A stretch of DNA of 36,392 bases. Origin: an uncultured Marinospirillum sp. (GTDB lineage Bacteria; Pseudomonadota; Gammaproteobacteria; Pseudomonadales; Halomonadaceae). Shown here piece by piece: positions 23,112 through 33,539 of the stretch (its first letter is position 1; each line of letters begins with the position of its first letter). The notes under the pieces were generated by a model. That model was given only the letters and a program-made list of their open reading frames with translations. It did not search any database and was not told the DNA's origin. The stretch lies in contig CANQLY010000005.1 in NCBI GenBank assembly GCA_947624795.1, positions 1 to 36,392 of the forward strand. Reading direction: 5' to 3'. The translations under genes and the position numbers were made by a program.

Positions 23112-24362
23112 ATGAATAGTTCTTCAAGAGTTGATTTTCTATTAAACGCTACAGCTAATAATGCTCAGTCTAAAGCTAAATCTACTGATTCATCGGTAGC
23201 AAGCAGTGAATTTAAGGCGCAGTTTAAAAACCAATTAAAAACAGCAACGAGTCAGGTAGAGAGTTTAGTTAAACAGCTACACCTTAAACTTGCTGATAAT
23301 AAGCCTAATACGCGTGGCGAAAGTTTGCCGATGACTGATTCGGCACGGAAGTTTATTGCCGCTTTACCAGAAGATGAACAACAAGAAGTGGTGGAAGGTG
23401 TTAGCCGGTGGTTAGCTGACTTATCGCCAGAAGAGCTTAGTAAGCTAAAGCAAGACCTTAAAGATGACCCTGAAGGTGTAATGGAAAAATTACCTAAAGA
23501 GTTAAAAGATTTGCTAGCAAGCTTAGAAGACACTGAAGGGTTTCCTGATTTTTTAGCAGGTCTATTAGGTGCTGATATAGATTTTCAGCGGCTAGCGGTT
23601 ATAGCGCGGGGCGATTATTTATTGTTAGTGGCTAAAGATTTAGCAATTAAAGTAGACAGCTCAACCGCTGCCTTTAATACTAAGTTAGAAATTAAGCAAC
23701 AAACGGCAGAATTAGGCCTTGCTAATAAAGATAACAAGGTAAGCAGCTTGGTCAATGGTTTAAACAATGCTGCTAGTAGCTTAGGTACTTTAGGTGGTAC
23801 TGCCCGTGCCGGTGGTGAGACGTTAAGTCAGTTGTTACAATCGGCAGGTATGGGGTTAAGTCCCCAAGCAGCAGGCGCTGCACAGCAAACTACGGCTCGA
23901 ATGGCGGCAGGTTTTTCGTCTATACCCTTTATGCAGCAAGCAGCGGCAGAATCTAATGCTCAAAGTTTAGCAAACCGCATTAATTTGATGAATGCTAAAA
24001 ATATGCAGGCTGCGGAAATGCGCTTAGATCCCCCTAATTTAGGTAGTGTAAGGGTGCAAATACGCATGGATGGCGATCAAGCAACGGTAATTTTTCAGGC
24101 CGCCAATGCGCATGCACGTGAATTGCTTGAGCAGTCATTACCTAAACTGCGTGAAATGATGGAAGCACAAGGTTTAATGCTAGCTGATGCACAGGTATCA
24201 GATGAATCCTTTGCAGGCCAAGATCAGGGTAAAGGTCGGGGTGATTTAGATCAGTCAGGTCAACAGGCAGGTACTGGATTAAATTCTGGTGAAAAAGGTT
24301 CTGATGAAATGGAAATTCCACTCTTAACTCAGCCTTTAGGTCTGATAGACTATTACGCTTAG
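23112..24362 (+). CDS. fliK: flagellar hook-length control protein FliK
   Basis: C-terminal AAEMRLDPPNLGSVRVQIRMDGDQATVIFQAANAHARELLEQSLPKLREMMEAQGL; position between fliJ and fliL. Confidence 0.95.
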   Translation: MNSSSRVDFLLNATANNAQSKAKSTDSSVASSEFKAQFKNQLKTATSQVESLVKQLHLKLADNKPNTRGESLPMTDSARKFIAALPEDEQQEVVEGVSRWLADLSPEELSKLKQDLKDDPEGVMEKLPKELKDLLASLEDTEGFPDFLAGLLGADIDFQRLAVIARGDYLLLVAKDLAIKVDSSTAAFNTKLEIKQQTAELGLANKDNKVSSLVNGLNNAASSLGTLGGTARAGGETLSQLLQSAGMGLSPQAAGAAQQTTARMAAGFSSIPFMQQAAAESNAQSLANRINLMNAKNMQAAEMRLDPPNLGSVRVQIRMDGDQATVIFQAANAHARELLEQSLPKLREMMEAQGLMLADAQVSDESFAGQDQGKGRGDLDQSGQQAGTGLNSGEKGSDEMEIPLLTQPLGLIDYYA

Positions 24363-24420
24363 ATTCTAAGTGCTGTATTTATTGTGCTAATTAAGCTGAA
24401 AGTTAAGGAAGGAGTAGTGT

Positions 24421-24906
24421 ATGTCTGATGGTGAAAAGAAAAACAAGTTAGTGCTTATTGGTGGCCTAGTGATTGGACTTGCCATTCTTGCTGCGCTTGC
24501 AGTGGGTGGCACTATGTATTTTATGGGTGGCGATTCAGCTGCCGGTGAAGAGCAGTTAACGAACAAGGTAAGTGATAAGCCTGCTAAAAGTACTTCTTTT
24601 TATTACTCTTTTCCAGAACCCTTTGTAGCGCCAATGTCTTCTTCTGATCGCAAACAGCGTTTTATGCAAATTTCTTTAGCAATTAAAACAGATAACCAAG
24701 ACATTACTGCGGTGGTTGAAAAACACATGCCGCTACTGAAGAGTAATTTAAACAGATTATTTATTCAGCAAGATTACCAAACGATGCAAACACCTGAAGG
24801 CAAGCTGCAGTTGCAAATGAGCGCATTTGAAGTAGTGCAGGCTGTTATGGATCGTGAAAAAATGAAAGTTAATGAAGTACTGATTACTGATTTTGTAATG
24901 CAGTAA
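24421..24906 (+). CDS. fliL: flagellar basal body-associated protein FliL
   Basis: N-terminal TM; FMQISLAIKTDNQDITAVVEKHMPLLKSNLNRLFIQQDY; position. Confidence 0.94.
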   Translation: MSDGEKKNKLVLIGGLVIGLAILAALAVGGTMYFMGGDSAAGEEQLTNKVSDKPAKSTSFYYSFPEPFVAPMSSSDRKQRFMQISLAIKTDNQDITAVVEKHMPLLKSNLNRLFIQQDYQTMQTPEGKLQLQMSAFEVVQAVMDREKMKVNEVLITDFVMQ

Positions 24907-24946
24907 TGGGTGGTATTGCTTATTTTTCTGATTAAGGTGAGGTGTT

Positions 24947-25924
24947 ATGGCTGTTCAGGATCTACTCTCGCAGGATGAAATAGACCTGCTACTGCATGGT
25001 GTTGATGATGATGATTTATCCGATGCATCCGATGCTAATGCAGATCCGGGTGGAGTACACACCTATGACATCACAAGTCAGGACAGGATTGTGCGTGGGC
25101 GTATGCCTACGCTTGAAATGATTAACGAGCGTTTTGCTCGTTACACCCGCATTAGTTTATTTAACTTACTGCGTCGTAGTGCTCACGTTGCCTCTGGTGG
25201 CGTGCAAATTATGAAGTTTGGTGAATACGTTCATACCCTGTATGTTCCTACTAGCCTTAATCTAGTAAAGATTCGTCCACTCAGAGGCACTTCGCTGTTT
25301 GTAATGGATGCAAAGCTAGTATTTAAGCTAGTAGATAACTTTTTTGGTGGTGATGGGCGTCATGCTAAAATTGAGGGGCGTGAGTTTACACCCACTGAAA
25401 TACGCATTGTGCAAAAAGTACTTGAGCAGGTTTTTATTGATTTAAAAGAAGCTTGGGCTACAGTTTTACCGCTAAACTTTGAATACATTGGTTTTGAAGT
25501 TAACCCTGCGATGGCTAACATTGTTAGCCCAAGTGAAGTGGTGGTGGTGAGTACTTTCCACATTGAACTCGATGGCGGTGGCGGTGATTTACACGTTACC
25601 ATTCCTTATTCAATGATAGAGCCTGTGCGTGAAGAGTTAGACTCAGGTGTGCAGTCTGATGTTGATGACATTGATGAGCGCTGGGTTAGAGCATTGCGCG
25701 CCGATATTATGGAAGCAAAAATTCCTCTTGATGTTAAGGTGGTAGATAAAACACTAGCGCTTAGGGATTTGATGCACCTTGAAGCAGGCGACATTATTCC
25801 GGTTGATATGCCTGATTATGTCACTTTGTTAGCTAACGGTGTGCCAGTATTTAAGTGTGAAATGGGCCGTTCAGGTGAAAACCTTGCATTAAAAATAAAA
25901 GAGCAAATCAGATTAGTTCGCTGA
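24947..25924 (+). CDS. fliM: flagellar motor switch protein FliM
   Basis: N-term LLSQDEIDLLLHG (CheY-binding), RGRMPTLEMINERFARYTRISLFNLLRR. Confidence 0.98.
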   Translation: MAVQDLLSQDEIDLLLHGVDDDDLSDASDANADPGGVHTYDITSQDRIVRGRMPTLEMINERFARYTRISLFNLLRRSAHVASGGVQIMKFGEYVHTLYVPTSLNLVKIRPLRGTSLFVMDAKLVFKLVDNFFGGDGRHAKIEGREFTPTEIRIVQKVLEQVFIDLKEAWATVLPLNFEYIGFEVNPAMANIVSPSEVVVVSTFHIELDGGGGDLHVTIPYSMIEPVREELDSGVQSDVDDIDERWVRALRADIMEAKIPLDVKVVDKTLALRDLMHLEAGDIIPVDMPDYVTLLANGVPVFKCEMGRSGENLALKIKEQIRLVR

Positions 25925-25969
25925 TTCTAAAAATGTATATTCTATATTAAAGGTTGTTAGGAATAAGTT

Positions 25970-26476
25970 ATGAGTGATGAAAATAACGACGACTGGGCAG
26001 CAGCACTAGAAGAATCAGCGGGTGATGACGATTGGGCAGCTGCGATGACTGAACAGGGTGATGATGCTGAAACAGGCGGCGATGATGATTGGGGTTCTGC
26101 GCTAGAAGAGCAGGCCACCGCTGATGCAGATGCTGAAGATGGGCTAACGGAAGACGATATTCAGTCAGCCCCTTTAGAATACCTAGAAGATGATTCGGTT
26201 GGTTTTGATGGTGAGAATCCTAATCTTGAAGTGATTATGGATATTCCCGTTAATATTGCAATGGAAGTGGGCAGTACTGAAATTGCGATACGTAACTTAC
26301 TGCAACTTAACCAAGGTTCAGTCATTGAATTAGACCGCCTTGCCGGTGAGCCGCTTGATGTTAAGGTAAATGGTACTTTAATTGCGCACGGTGAAGTGGT
26401 TATGGTGAATGAGAAGTTTGGTATCCGTTTGACTGACGTTGTTAGTCCATCGGAGCGTATCAAGCGTTTACGTTAA
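25970..26476 (+). CDS. fliN: flagellar motor switch protein FliN
   Basis: C-terminal SpoA domain LEVIMDIPVNIAMEVGSTEIAIRNLLQLNQGSVIELDRLAGEPLDVKVNGTLIAHGEVVMVNEKFGIRLTDVVSPSERIKRL. Confidence 0.97.
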   Translation: MSDENNDDWAAALEESAGDDDWAAAMTEQGDDAETGGDDDWGSALEEQATADADAEDGLTEDDIQSAPLEYLEDDSVGFDGENPNLEVIMDIPVNIAMEVGSTEIAIRNLLQLNQGSVIELDRLAGEPLDVKVNGTLIAHGEVVMVNEKFGIRLTDVVSPSERIKRLR

Positions 26477-26483
26477 GTTGCTT

Positions 26484-26960
26484 ATGTTAAATAAAGTGCT
26501 GGAATTTTTTAAACAGCAGGCAGTATTTTACTGCCTGCTGTTTTTATTATTGATTAGCCAGCCTTTGAGGGCTGCTGTAGAGCCAGGCATTTCAACAACA
26601 AGTGAGTTAGCCATTCAAGTTTTTCTTGGCTTAATGCTGGTTTTATCACTGATGTTTGCTTTAGCTTGGTTAGCTAAACGAATGCGTTTGGTGCCAGGTA
26701 CTGTGGGTGGCCAAAATGCGATACGCACTTTGGCTGTTGTATCTTTGGGTAGCCGTGAAAAATTGTTATTGGTGCAAGTGGGTGAGGAGCAGTTGCTGCT
26801 AGGTGTTACTAACCAACAGATTACTTGTCTGCATGAATTAAAAACCCCCATTGATCTTAATGTAGCTAAATCAAAACCTGCTTTTGCTCAGTTTATGCAG
26901 CAATGGTCTGTTAAAAATCAGCTAACGGCAACTCAAACTGAGGAAAAGAAAGTTGATTAA
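26484..26960 (+). CDS. fliO: flagellar biosynthetic protein FliO
   Basis: Signal/TM segments, [34 protein letters not shown]; start reassigned to MLNKVLEFF. Confidence 0.93.
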   Translation: MLNKVLEFFKQQAVFYCLLFLLLISQPLRAAVEPGISTTSELAIQVFLGLMLVLSLMFALAWLAKRMRLVPGTVGGQNAIRTLAVVSLGSREKLLLVQVGEEQLLLGVTNQQITCLHELKTPIDLNVAKSKPAFAQFMQQWSVKNQLTATQTEEKKVD

Positions 26961-27714
26961 GCTAATGAGTAGGTTGGGTAAATTACTGCCGCTACTTGTT
27001 TTACTGTTATTGCCCATGAATGCTTTTGCGGTCATTCCAGGCGTTGAAGCTTTGCGCATGATTGAAAATGAGGATGGTAGCCAGTCTTATTCGGTTACTA
27101 TTCAAATTTTAGCCATCATGACATCCTTGACGTTTTTACCGGCAATGCTGGTTATGATGACAAGCTTTACTCGCATTATTGTGGTGCTTGCTATTTTGCG
27201 CCAAGCGATGGGTTTGCAACAAACGCCTTCTAACCAGATTGTTTTAGGCTTGTCACTTTTCTTAACTTTTTTTATTATGACACCGGTTTGGGAGCGAGTG
27301 AATGCAGAAGCTTTGCAGCCTTACATTGCTGAGGAAGTTGGTCCTCTTGAGGCGGTTAATTTAGCACGTGCGCCTTTGCAAGAGTTTATGCTGTCACAAA
27401 CCCGTGAAGTTGATTTAGATATGTTTGCTCGCATTGGTGGCTACAATGTGATTGCCTCGCCTGAAGAGGTGCCTTTTGTGGTGCTTGTACCTGCTTTTGT
27501 AACCAGTGAATTAAAAACCGCTTTTCAAATTGGTTTTATGCTGTTTATCCCCTTTTTGATACTTGATATGGTGGTGGCAAGTATTCTGATGGCGATGGGT
27601 ATGATGATGCTTTCCCCTGTTATTATTTCTTTGCCTTTTAAAATCATGTTATTTGTATTGGTTGATGGCTGGACGTTAGTGATGGGTACACTTGCAGCTA
27701 GTTATGGTTACTAG
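26953..27714 (+). CDS. fliP: flagellar biosynthetic protein FliP
   Basis: [51 protein letters not shown] start 26953 or ATG 26965. Confidence 0.97.
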   Translation: MIKLMSRLGKLLPLLVLLLLPMNAFAVIPGVEALRMIENEDGSQSYSVTIQILAIMTSLTFLPAMLVMMTSFTRIIVVLAILRQAMGLQQTPSNQIVLGLSLFLTFFIMTPVWERVNAEALQPYIAEEVGPLEAVNLARAPLQEFMLSQTREVDLDMFARIGGYNVIASPEEVPFVVLVPAFVTSELKTAFQIGFMLFIPFLILDMVVASILMAMGMMMLSPVIISLPFKIMLFVLVDGWTLVMGTLAASYGY

Positions 27715-27750
27715 TTTTACCTTGGTATTGTTAGCGACTGGAGGTTTAAG

Positions 27751-28020
27751 ATGACACCTGAAGTTGCTGTAGATTTACTGCGTGAAGCGCTTTTTTTAGT
27801 CATTATTATTGTTGTTATTGGTGTTGTGCCAGGCTTGTTGACCGGTTTAATGGTGGCAGTTTTTCAGGCAGCTACACAAATCAACGAACAAACACTTAGT
27901 TTTTTGCCTCGCCTTTTAGCAACCTTACTTGCACTGATTGTGGGTGGGCCAACTATTTTACGTATGTTGATGGAGTTTTTTCAGCGCCTTGCTGATAATA
28001 TTCCTTACTTGATTGGTTGA
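27751..28020 (+). CDS. fliQ: flagellar biosynthetic protein FliQ
   Basis: 89 aa, MTPEVAVDLLREALFLVIIIVVIGVVPGLLTGLMVAVFQAATQINEQTLSFLPRL. Confidence 0.97.
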   Translation: MTPEVAVDLLREALFLVIIIVVIGVVPGLLTGLMVAVFQAATQINEQTLSFLPRLLATLLALIVGGPTILRMLMEFFQRLADNIPYLIG

Positions 28021-28029
28021 GGTAATGGA

Positions 28030-28809
28030 ATGACTGCCTTAACTGATGCGGAACTAACGGCTTGGATAGGGAATTTCTTGTGGCCATTTTTTCGTATTGG
28101 CGCTTTTTTTATGGCCGCCCCTATTTTTGGTGCCAATATGGTGCCAGCGCAGGTTCGCATTGGTTTAGCTTTTTTTCTTACTTTGGTATTAATGCCTTTG
28201 TTGCCCCCTGTGCCTGTGATGGATGCCTTGTCGCCACAAACTTGGCTATTGATTATCCAGCAATTACTTGTAGGCATTGGTCTTGGATTTTTGGTGCAGC
28301 TGCTGTTTCAAGTGTTTATTATTTTTGGTCAAATTGTAGCGATGCAAATTGGTATGGGTATGGCGCAAATGGCTGACCCTTCTAGTGGCGTTAACGTGAC
28401 TGTATTAAGTCAATACGTATTGATTTTAACGAATTTTGTTTTTTTGGCGACGGGTGGTCATTTGGTTATGATTTACACGTTAGCTGAAAGCTTTACTATT
28501 ATACCGGTTGGCTTGGAAGGCTTGACACGAGAACGCTCGTGGATGATTGCTGTGCAGGGCGGTTGGTTGTTTGCAGGTGCTTTGTTAATGGCAATGCCCA
28601 TTATTATTTCTAAGTTGGTGGTTAATATTTCTTTAGGTGTAGTAACGCGTGCTGCGCCCCAGCTTAATATTTTTGTTATTGGTTTCCCTATTATGATGCT
28701 CTTAGGTTTACTTGAATTATGGATGTGGAGTACCGAGTATCTTTTTCATTATGATCGAATGACAAGGGAAGTGTTTGACCTTCTTAAAGTTTGGTTGGAG
28801 CTAAATTAA
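28030..28809 (+). CDS. fliR: flagellar biosynthetic protein FliR
   Basis: 259 aa membrane protein; FFRIGAFFMAAPIFGANMVPAQVRIGLAFFLTLVL; position. Confidence 0.96.
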   Translation: MTALTDAELTAWIGNFLWPFFRIGAFFMAAPIFGANMVPAQVRIGLAFFLTLVLMPLLPPVPVMDALSPQTWLLIIQQLLVGIGLGFLVQLLFQVFIIFGQIVAMQIGMGMAQMADPSSGVNVTVLSQYVLILTNFVFLATGGHLVMIYTLAESFTIIPVGLEGLTRERSWMIAVQGGWLFAGALLMAMPIIISKLVVNISLGVVTRAAPQLNIFVIGFPIMMLLGLLELWMWSTEYLFHYDRMTREVFDLLKVWLELN

Positions 28810-29948
28810 TGGCTGAAAACCAAGATGGGCAAGAAAAAACAGAAGAACCCACGTCCAAACGAAAAGAAGAGTCGCGACGTGATGGTGAGGTTGCTCGCTC
28901 AAAAGAACTAACCACGGCTGTTTTATTGATGGCAGGTGGTTTTGCTTTGCTTACCTTTGGCGCTTGGATGGGCGGTAAAGGTTTAGAATTGTTTGCTTTT
29001 AATTTTACTTTAGACCGCAGCGACATTATAACGCATGATGCGATGTTTTCACATTTCAGCAGTTCTGTTTGGCGTGCGCTTTGGGTTGTTATGCCGCTGC
29101 TAATTGTGTTGTTTATTGCGGCAATCTTGTCTCAAGTTGTGGTGGGTGGTTGGAACATTACAGCTAAGGCATTGGTGCCTAAGTTTAGTAAAATGAACCC
29201 TATTTCAGGCATTAAGCGTATTTTTTCAAAAAACTCTTTGGTTGAGTTTGTTAAGTCTGTTGCTAAAGTAATTTTGGTTGCTAGTGTTTCTTTTGTTATC
29301 ATTTGGGGCCTAAGGGCTGATTTTGCTGTGCTGGGTGCGCTGCCTTTAGAGCCTGCCATTGCTAGGGGTAGTTATTTAATTATTTGGGCTTTTTTGGCTG
29401 TAAGTGCCTCATTAATTGTGGTGGTGTTAATTGATGTGCCTTGGCAAATTTATCAGCAAAATGAAAAGTTAAAAATGACTTTGCAAGAAGTTAAAGATGA
29501 ATATAAAAATACCGAAGGTAAGCCTGAAGTTAAAGGGCGTATTCGTCGTATGCAGATGGAAATGTCGCAAAGGCGCATGATGTCTGATGTTCCTTCTGCT
29601 GATGTTGTGATTACTAACCCTACTCATTATGCTGTGGCACTAAAATACGATGAATCAGGCAATGCGGCGCCGACTGTTTTAGCTAAAGGTGGCGATCACG
29701 TAGCAGCAAAAATTAGAGAAGTGGCTGATCACTATGAGATTCCAGTGTTACAGTTGCCGCCTTTAACGCGTGCCATTTATTATTCAACTGAAATTGGTGA
29801 AGAAATACCGCAAGCTTTGTATATGGCCGTTGCTCAGGTGTTGGCTTATGTTTTTCAGATGAAGCAGCACAAGGCAGGCAAGGCAAAGAAACCCAATAAA
29901 ATTATTAAGGTTGATGTGCCACCCGAATTAGACCCTGAACAGGGTTAG
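28809..29948 (+). CDS. flhB: flagellar biosynthetic protein FlhB
   Basis: MAENQDGQEKTEEPTSKRKEESRRDGEVARSKEL; autocleavage NPTH in VVITNPTHYAVALKY; start reassigned (TAATG overlap with fliR). Confidence 0.98.
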   Translation: MAENQDGQEKTEEPTSKRKEESRRDGEVARSKELTTAVLLMAGGFALLTFGAWMGGKGLELFAFNFTLDRSDIITHDAMFSHFSSSVWRALWVVMPLLIVLFIAAILSQVVVGGWNITAKALVPKFSKMNPISGIKRIFSKNSLVEFVKSVAKVILVASVSFVIIWGLRADFAVLGALPLEPAIARGSYLIIWAFLAVSASLIVVVLIDVPWQIYQQNEKLKMTLQEVKDEYKNTEGKPEVKGRIRRMQMEMSQRRMMSDVPSADVVITNPTHYAVALKYDESGNAAPTVLAKGGDHVAAKIREVADHYEIPVLQLPPLTRAIYYSTEIGEEIPQALYMAVAQVLAYVFQMKQHKAGKAKKPNKIIKVDVPPELDPEQG

Positions 29949-30067
29949 TTTACAAAACTACCTATAATGGAAATATTCCATGAGTTTATTTCATGGTCAA
30001 TTCTTGGCATACTTCGGCGGCTTTGCTGTTAGAGTGCCCTGATATTTGTGTGCCAACTAGGTGATGC

Positions 30068-32188
30068 ATGGATTTAACGCAGATTCAAAATTATTTCCGG
30101 ACAGTTGTACAAAGCCAAGTAGGTATTCCTATTATGCTTTTGTGCTTGCTAGGCATGATGACTTTGCCTGTGCCGGTATTTTTACTTGACGTTTTTTTTA
30201 CTTTTAATATTGCCTTTGCGATAATAATTTTGTTGGTTGCTGTTTATGCCATGCGACCCTTAGATTTTGCTGTTTTTCCAACTATTTTGTTGATTGCTAC
30301 CTTGTTACGTTTAGCACTAAACGTTGCTTCTACGCGCATTGTTTTATTGAATGGCCATGAAGGTGGTGATGCTGCTGGTAAGGTAATTGAAGCCTTTGGT
30401 GCAGTACTTATTGGTGGCGACTACGTTGTTGGTGCCATTGTTTTTATGATTTTAATGATTATTAACTTTGTAGTAATCACTAAGGGTGCTGGGCGTATTT
30501 CTGAGGTGAGTGCCCGTTTTACATTGGATGCGATGCCAGGTAAGCAAATGGCGATTGATGCTGATCTTAACGCTGGGTTAATTGATCAGTCCGAGGCTAA
30601 GCAACGCCGTGAAGATGTGGCTTCAGAAGCTGATTTTTATGGTTCAATGGACGGTGCTAGTAAGTTTGTTCGTGGCGATGCCGTTGCCGGTATTATGATT
30701 TTGGTCATCAACGTTATTGGTGGCTTGTTAATTGGTATGTTTCAGCACGATTTAAGTTTTGCATTAGCTGCTGAACGCTATGTGCTACTAACCATTGGTG
30801 ATGGCTTGGTTGCACAAATTCCATCTTTAATGTTGTCAGTTGCTGCGGCTATTATGGTTACTCGGGTTAACTCTACCCAGAACCTTTCAACACAAATTTC
30901 CTCGCAAATGTTTGGAACGCCTAAAGCTTTGGCTGTTTCAGCAACGCTGATGGTTATTATGGGGCTGATTCCTGGCATGCCGCACGTGGCTTTTTTGGGC
31001 TTGGCGGCCATGTGTGCAGGTGGTGCTTACATTGTGCACCGCAATATACAAAAGCAAGCGGCTGCAGAAGCTGCGGCTACTCAGGTGGCTAACCAAATGC
31101 CTATGACGCCAGACCCTGATGTTATTGACCAAAAAGAGTTAAATTGGCAAGATGTCGCGCCGGTTGACTTGCTAGGTTTAGAAGTGGGCTACCGTTTAAT
31201 TCCTTTGGTTGATAAAACCCAAGGGGGTCAGCTTTTAGGTAGAATTAAAGGCATACGTAAAAAGCTATCGCAAGACTTGGGTTTTTTAATGCCCTCAGTG
31301 CATATACGCGATAACTTAGACTTAACACCCAACAGTTACCGTATTATCCTTAAAGGGGTCGCGGTTGGTGAAGCAGAAGTTCATCCTGAAAGAGAAATGG
31401 CGATTAACCCTGGGCAGGTTTATGGCCCAATTAATGGAATTAAAGGGCGTGACCCAGCGTTTGGCTTAGAGGCAGTGTGGATTAATTCAAGTCAGCGCGA
31501 AGAAGCGCAAACTCTGGGTTATACTGTTGTGGATGCAAGCACGGTTATTGCAACCCAGCTTAACCAAATAATGCATGACTTTGCCCATGAACTCATTGGG
31601 CATGATGATGTACATAAAATGCTTGATATGCTGGCACAAACAGCACCTAAACTTTCTGAGCAGCTAGTGCCTGAGAGTGTTACTCTATCTATATTGCTGA
31701 AAGTTTTACAAAACTTATTAACTGAGCAGGTTCCTGTTAGGGATTTCAGGTCTATTTCTCAGGCTTTGGTTGAGGCTGCACATACAACACGAGACCCTGT
31801 TCAGCTAACTTCTGCTGTGCGTGTGGCTTTGTCGCGTTCCATTGTGCAAGCAATTACTGGACCTAGCGAGCATTTAGCAGTTATTACATTAGAGCCACAA
31901 TTAGAGCAGCTGCTGCTTAAGAGTGTGCAGCAAGCAGCTCAACAGGGTGGTGAAACAGATCAGCTGATTCTGGAGCCTGCCATGGCTGAAAAATTACAGC
32001 AATCTTTAAGCGAGGTTGCTCAGCAGCAAGAAATGGCAGGTAACCCTGCAGTGTTGGTTACTGCAGCGCCGGTTAGGCCTGTTATGGCAAGGTTTGTGCG
32101 TTATGGTATTCAAAACGTACACGTCTTGTCTTATCAAGAAATACCAGATAATAAACAGATTACTATCGTGGCAACCATTGGTCAGTAG
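30068..32188 (+). CDS. flhA: flagellar biosynthesis protein FlhA
   Basis: 706 aa; FPTILLIATLLRLALNVASTRIVLLNGHEG, ARFTLDAMPGKQMAIDADLNAGLI. Confidence 0.98.
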   Translation: MDLTQIQNYFRTVVQSQVGIPIMLLCLLGMMTLPVPVFLLDVFFTFNIAFAIIILLVAVYAMRPLDFAVFPTILLIATLLRLALNVASTRIVLLNGHEGGDAAGKVIEAFGAVLIGGDYVVGAIVFMILMIINFVVITKGAGRISEVSARFTLDAMPGKQMAIDADLNAGLIDQSEAKQRREDVASEADFYGSMDGASKFVRGDAVAGIMILVINVIGGLLIGMFQHDLSFALAAERYVLLTIGDGLVAQIPSLMLSVAAAIMVTRVNSTQNLSTQISSQMFGTPKALAVSATLMVIMGLIPGMPHVAFLGLAAMCAGGAYIVHRNIQKQAAAEAAATQVANQMPMTPDPDVIDQKELNWQDVAPVDLLGLEVGYRLIPLVDKTQGGQLLGRIKGIRKKLSQDLGFLMPSVHIRDNLDLTPNSYRIILKGVAVGEAEVHPEREMAINPGQVYGPINGIKGRDPAFGLEAVWINSSQREEAQTLGYTVVDASTVIATQLNQIMHDFAHELIGHDDVHKMLDMLAQTAPKLSEQLVPESVTLSILLKVLQNLLTEQVPVRDFRSISQALVEAAHTTRDPVQLTSAVRVALSRSIVQAITGPSEHLAVITLEPQLEQLLLKSVQQAAQQGGETDQLILEPAMAEKLQQSLSEVAQQQEMAGNPAVLVTAAPVRPVMARFVRYGIQNVHVLSYQEIPDNKQITIVATIGQ

Positions 32189-32222
32189 GTTATTTTGAAG
32201 TGCAGGCAAAAGAGGTTTATTA

Positions 32223-33527
32223 ATGAGGGTAAAACGCTTTTTTGGGGCAGACTCCCGACAGGCAATGCGCCAAGTTCGTGATGAGCTAGGCGATGACGCC
32301 GTTATCCTCTCTAATAAGAACGTAGATAATGGCGTAGAAATTGTTTGTGCACTTGATTACGATGGTGATGTAAAACCTACACCACGTAAGTTTGCTGATG
32401 CACTTAAAAAAGCTGACCAAGGTGATGCTTTGCAGCGTGAATTAGATGATGCTAGGCAACGAATAATGTCAGGTGCTACCTTTGATACCGGCGGTAGTGA
32501 AAATGCTTTTCAAAAAAAAGCACGTATACGCCAATTAGGTAGTTTATCTGAAGGATATAGAGCTGATATGCCTAAGCAAGTTGCTAGATTTGAAGATTAT
32601 TCGCCCCCTGCTGTTCGCTCTAATGGCAATGGTTTGGGCAATGATCAAGTTGTTCAAACTTTGCAGTTAGAAATACAAAGTTTGCATAACTTACTTAAAG
32701 AACAAATGCGTGAGCAAGATGAGATTAGAAATCCATCAGAAGCTTTGGTGCGTCGAAGGTTATTAGCATCAGGCTTTAGAGAAGTTTATATTAATCGCCT
32801 TTTAAAATTGGTTAAAATAGCGCCTGAAACTGATAATAAAACAGCTTGGCAGTTAATTATTGATCGATTAAAAAGCGAAGTTCAAACGCTTGATGAAGAG
32901 TTTATAGACAAAGGTGGGGTTGTTGCTGTGTTAGGCCCAACAGGTGTGGGTAAAACAACGACTTTGAGTAAGTTAGCGGCACGTTATGTATTAAAACATG
33001 GTGCAGATGGTTTAGCATTGGTAACCACTGACTGCTACCGCATTGCAGCTTATGAGCAGTTACGCACAGTTGGGCGCATCTTAGGTGTTAGTGTGCGCGT
33101 TATCGATGAAAATAACTCTTTAGACATGACGCTTAAGTCTTTGCGAGGTAAAAGCCTTGTATTGATAGATACAGCAGGATTAAATGTACGTGATCCTAAT
33201 TTGAAAATACAGGTTAATTTGCTGGCTTCAACGCAAGCACGTATTCGTCGGTTTTTAGTTTTACCTGCAACAAGTCAGGCCAGAGTTTTGCTTGATACTT
33301 ATGAGGCTTATCGAGATGCAGGCTTAAACGGTTGCATACTGACTAAGTTAGACGAGGCGATGCATATAGGCGAAGTCTTAGGTTTAGTCTTAGAAAAAAG
33401 ATTGCCGGTGAGTTACCTCACCAATGGTCAAAAAATTCCTGATGATGTGCAGCTAGCAAACCCTACGTCTATTTTGGCCCGCTTTGTAAGGGATGTAGAA
33501 CGCAGTGAAGAAATTAAGGAACTTTAG
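32223..33527 (+). CDS. flhF: flagellar biosynthesis GTPase FlhF
   Basis: MRVKRFFGADSRQAMRQVRDELGDDAVILSNK; SRP-type G domain VLGPTGVGKTTTLSKLAARY, LVTTDCYRIAAYEQLRTVGRILGV, LIDTAGL, LTKLDEA. Confidence 0.97.
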   Translation: MRVKRFFGADSRQAMRQVRDELGDDAVILSNKNVDNGVEIVCALDYDGDVKPTPRKFADALKKADQGDALQRELDDARQRIMSGATFDTGGSENAFQKKARIRQLGSLSEGYRADMPKQVARFEDYSPPAVRSNGNGLGNDQVVQTLQLEIQSLHNLLKEQMREQDEIRNPSEALVRRRLLASGFREVYINRLLKLVKIAPETDNKTAWQLIIDRLKSEVQTLDEEFIDKGGVVAVLGPTGVGKTTTLSKLAARYVLKHGADGLALVTTDCYRIAAYEQLRTVGRILGVSVRVIDENNSLDMTLKSLRGKSLVLIDTAGLNVRDPNLKIQVNLLASTQARIRRFLVLPATSQARVLLDTYEAYRDAGLNGCILTKLDEAMHIGEVLGLVLEKRLPVSYLTNGQKIPDDVQLANPTSILARFVRDVERSEEIKEL

Positions 33528-33539
33528 TAGGCTTAATGA

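Noticed and set aside
30003-30017. TTGGCATACTTCGGC as a sigma-54 promoter upstream of flhA
   Set aside because: GG to GC spacing is N9, not the strict N10, and the -12 element lacks TTGC.
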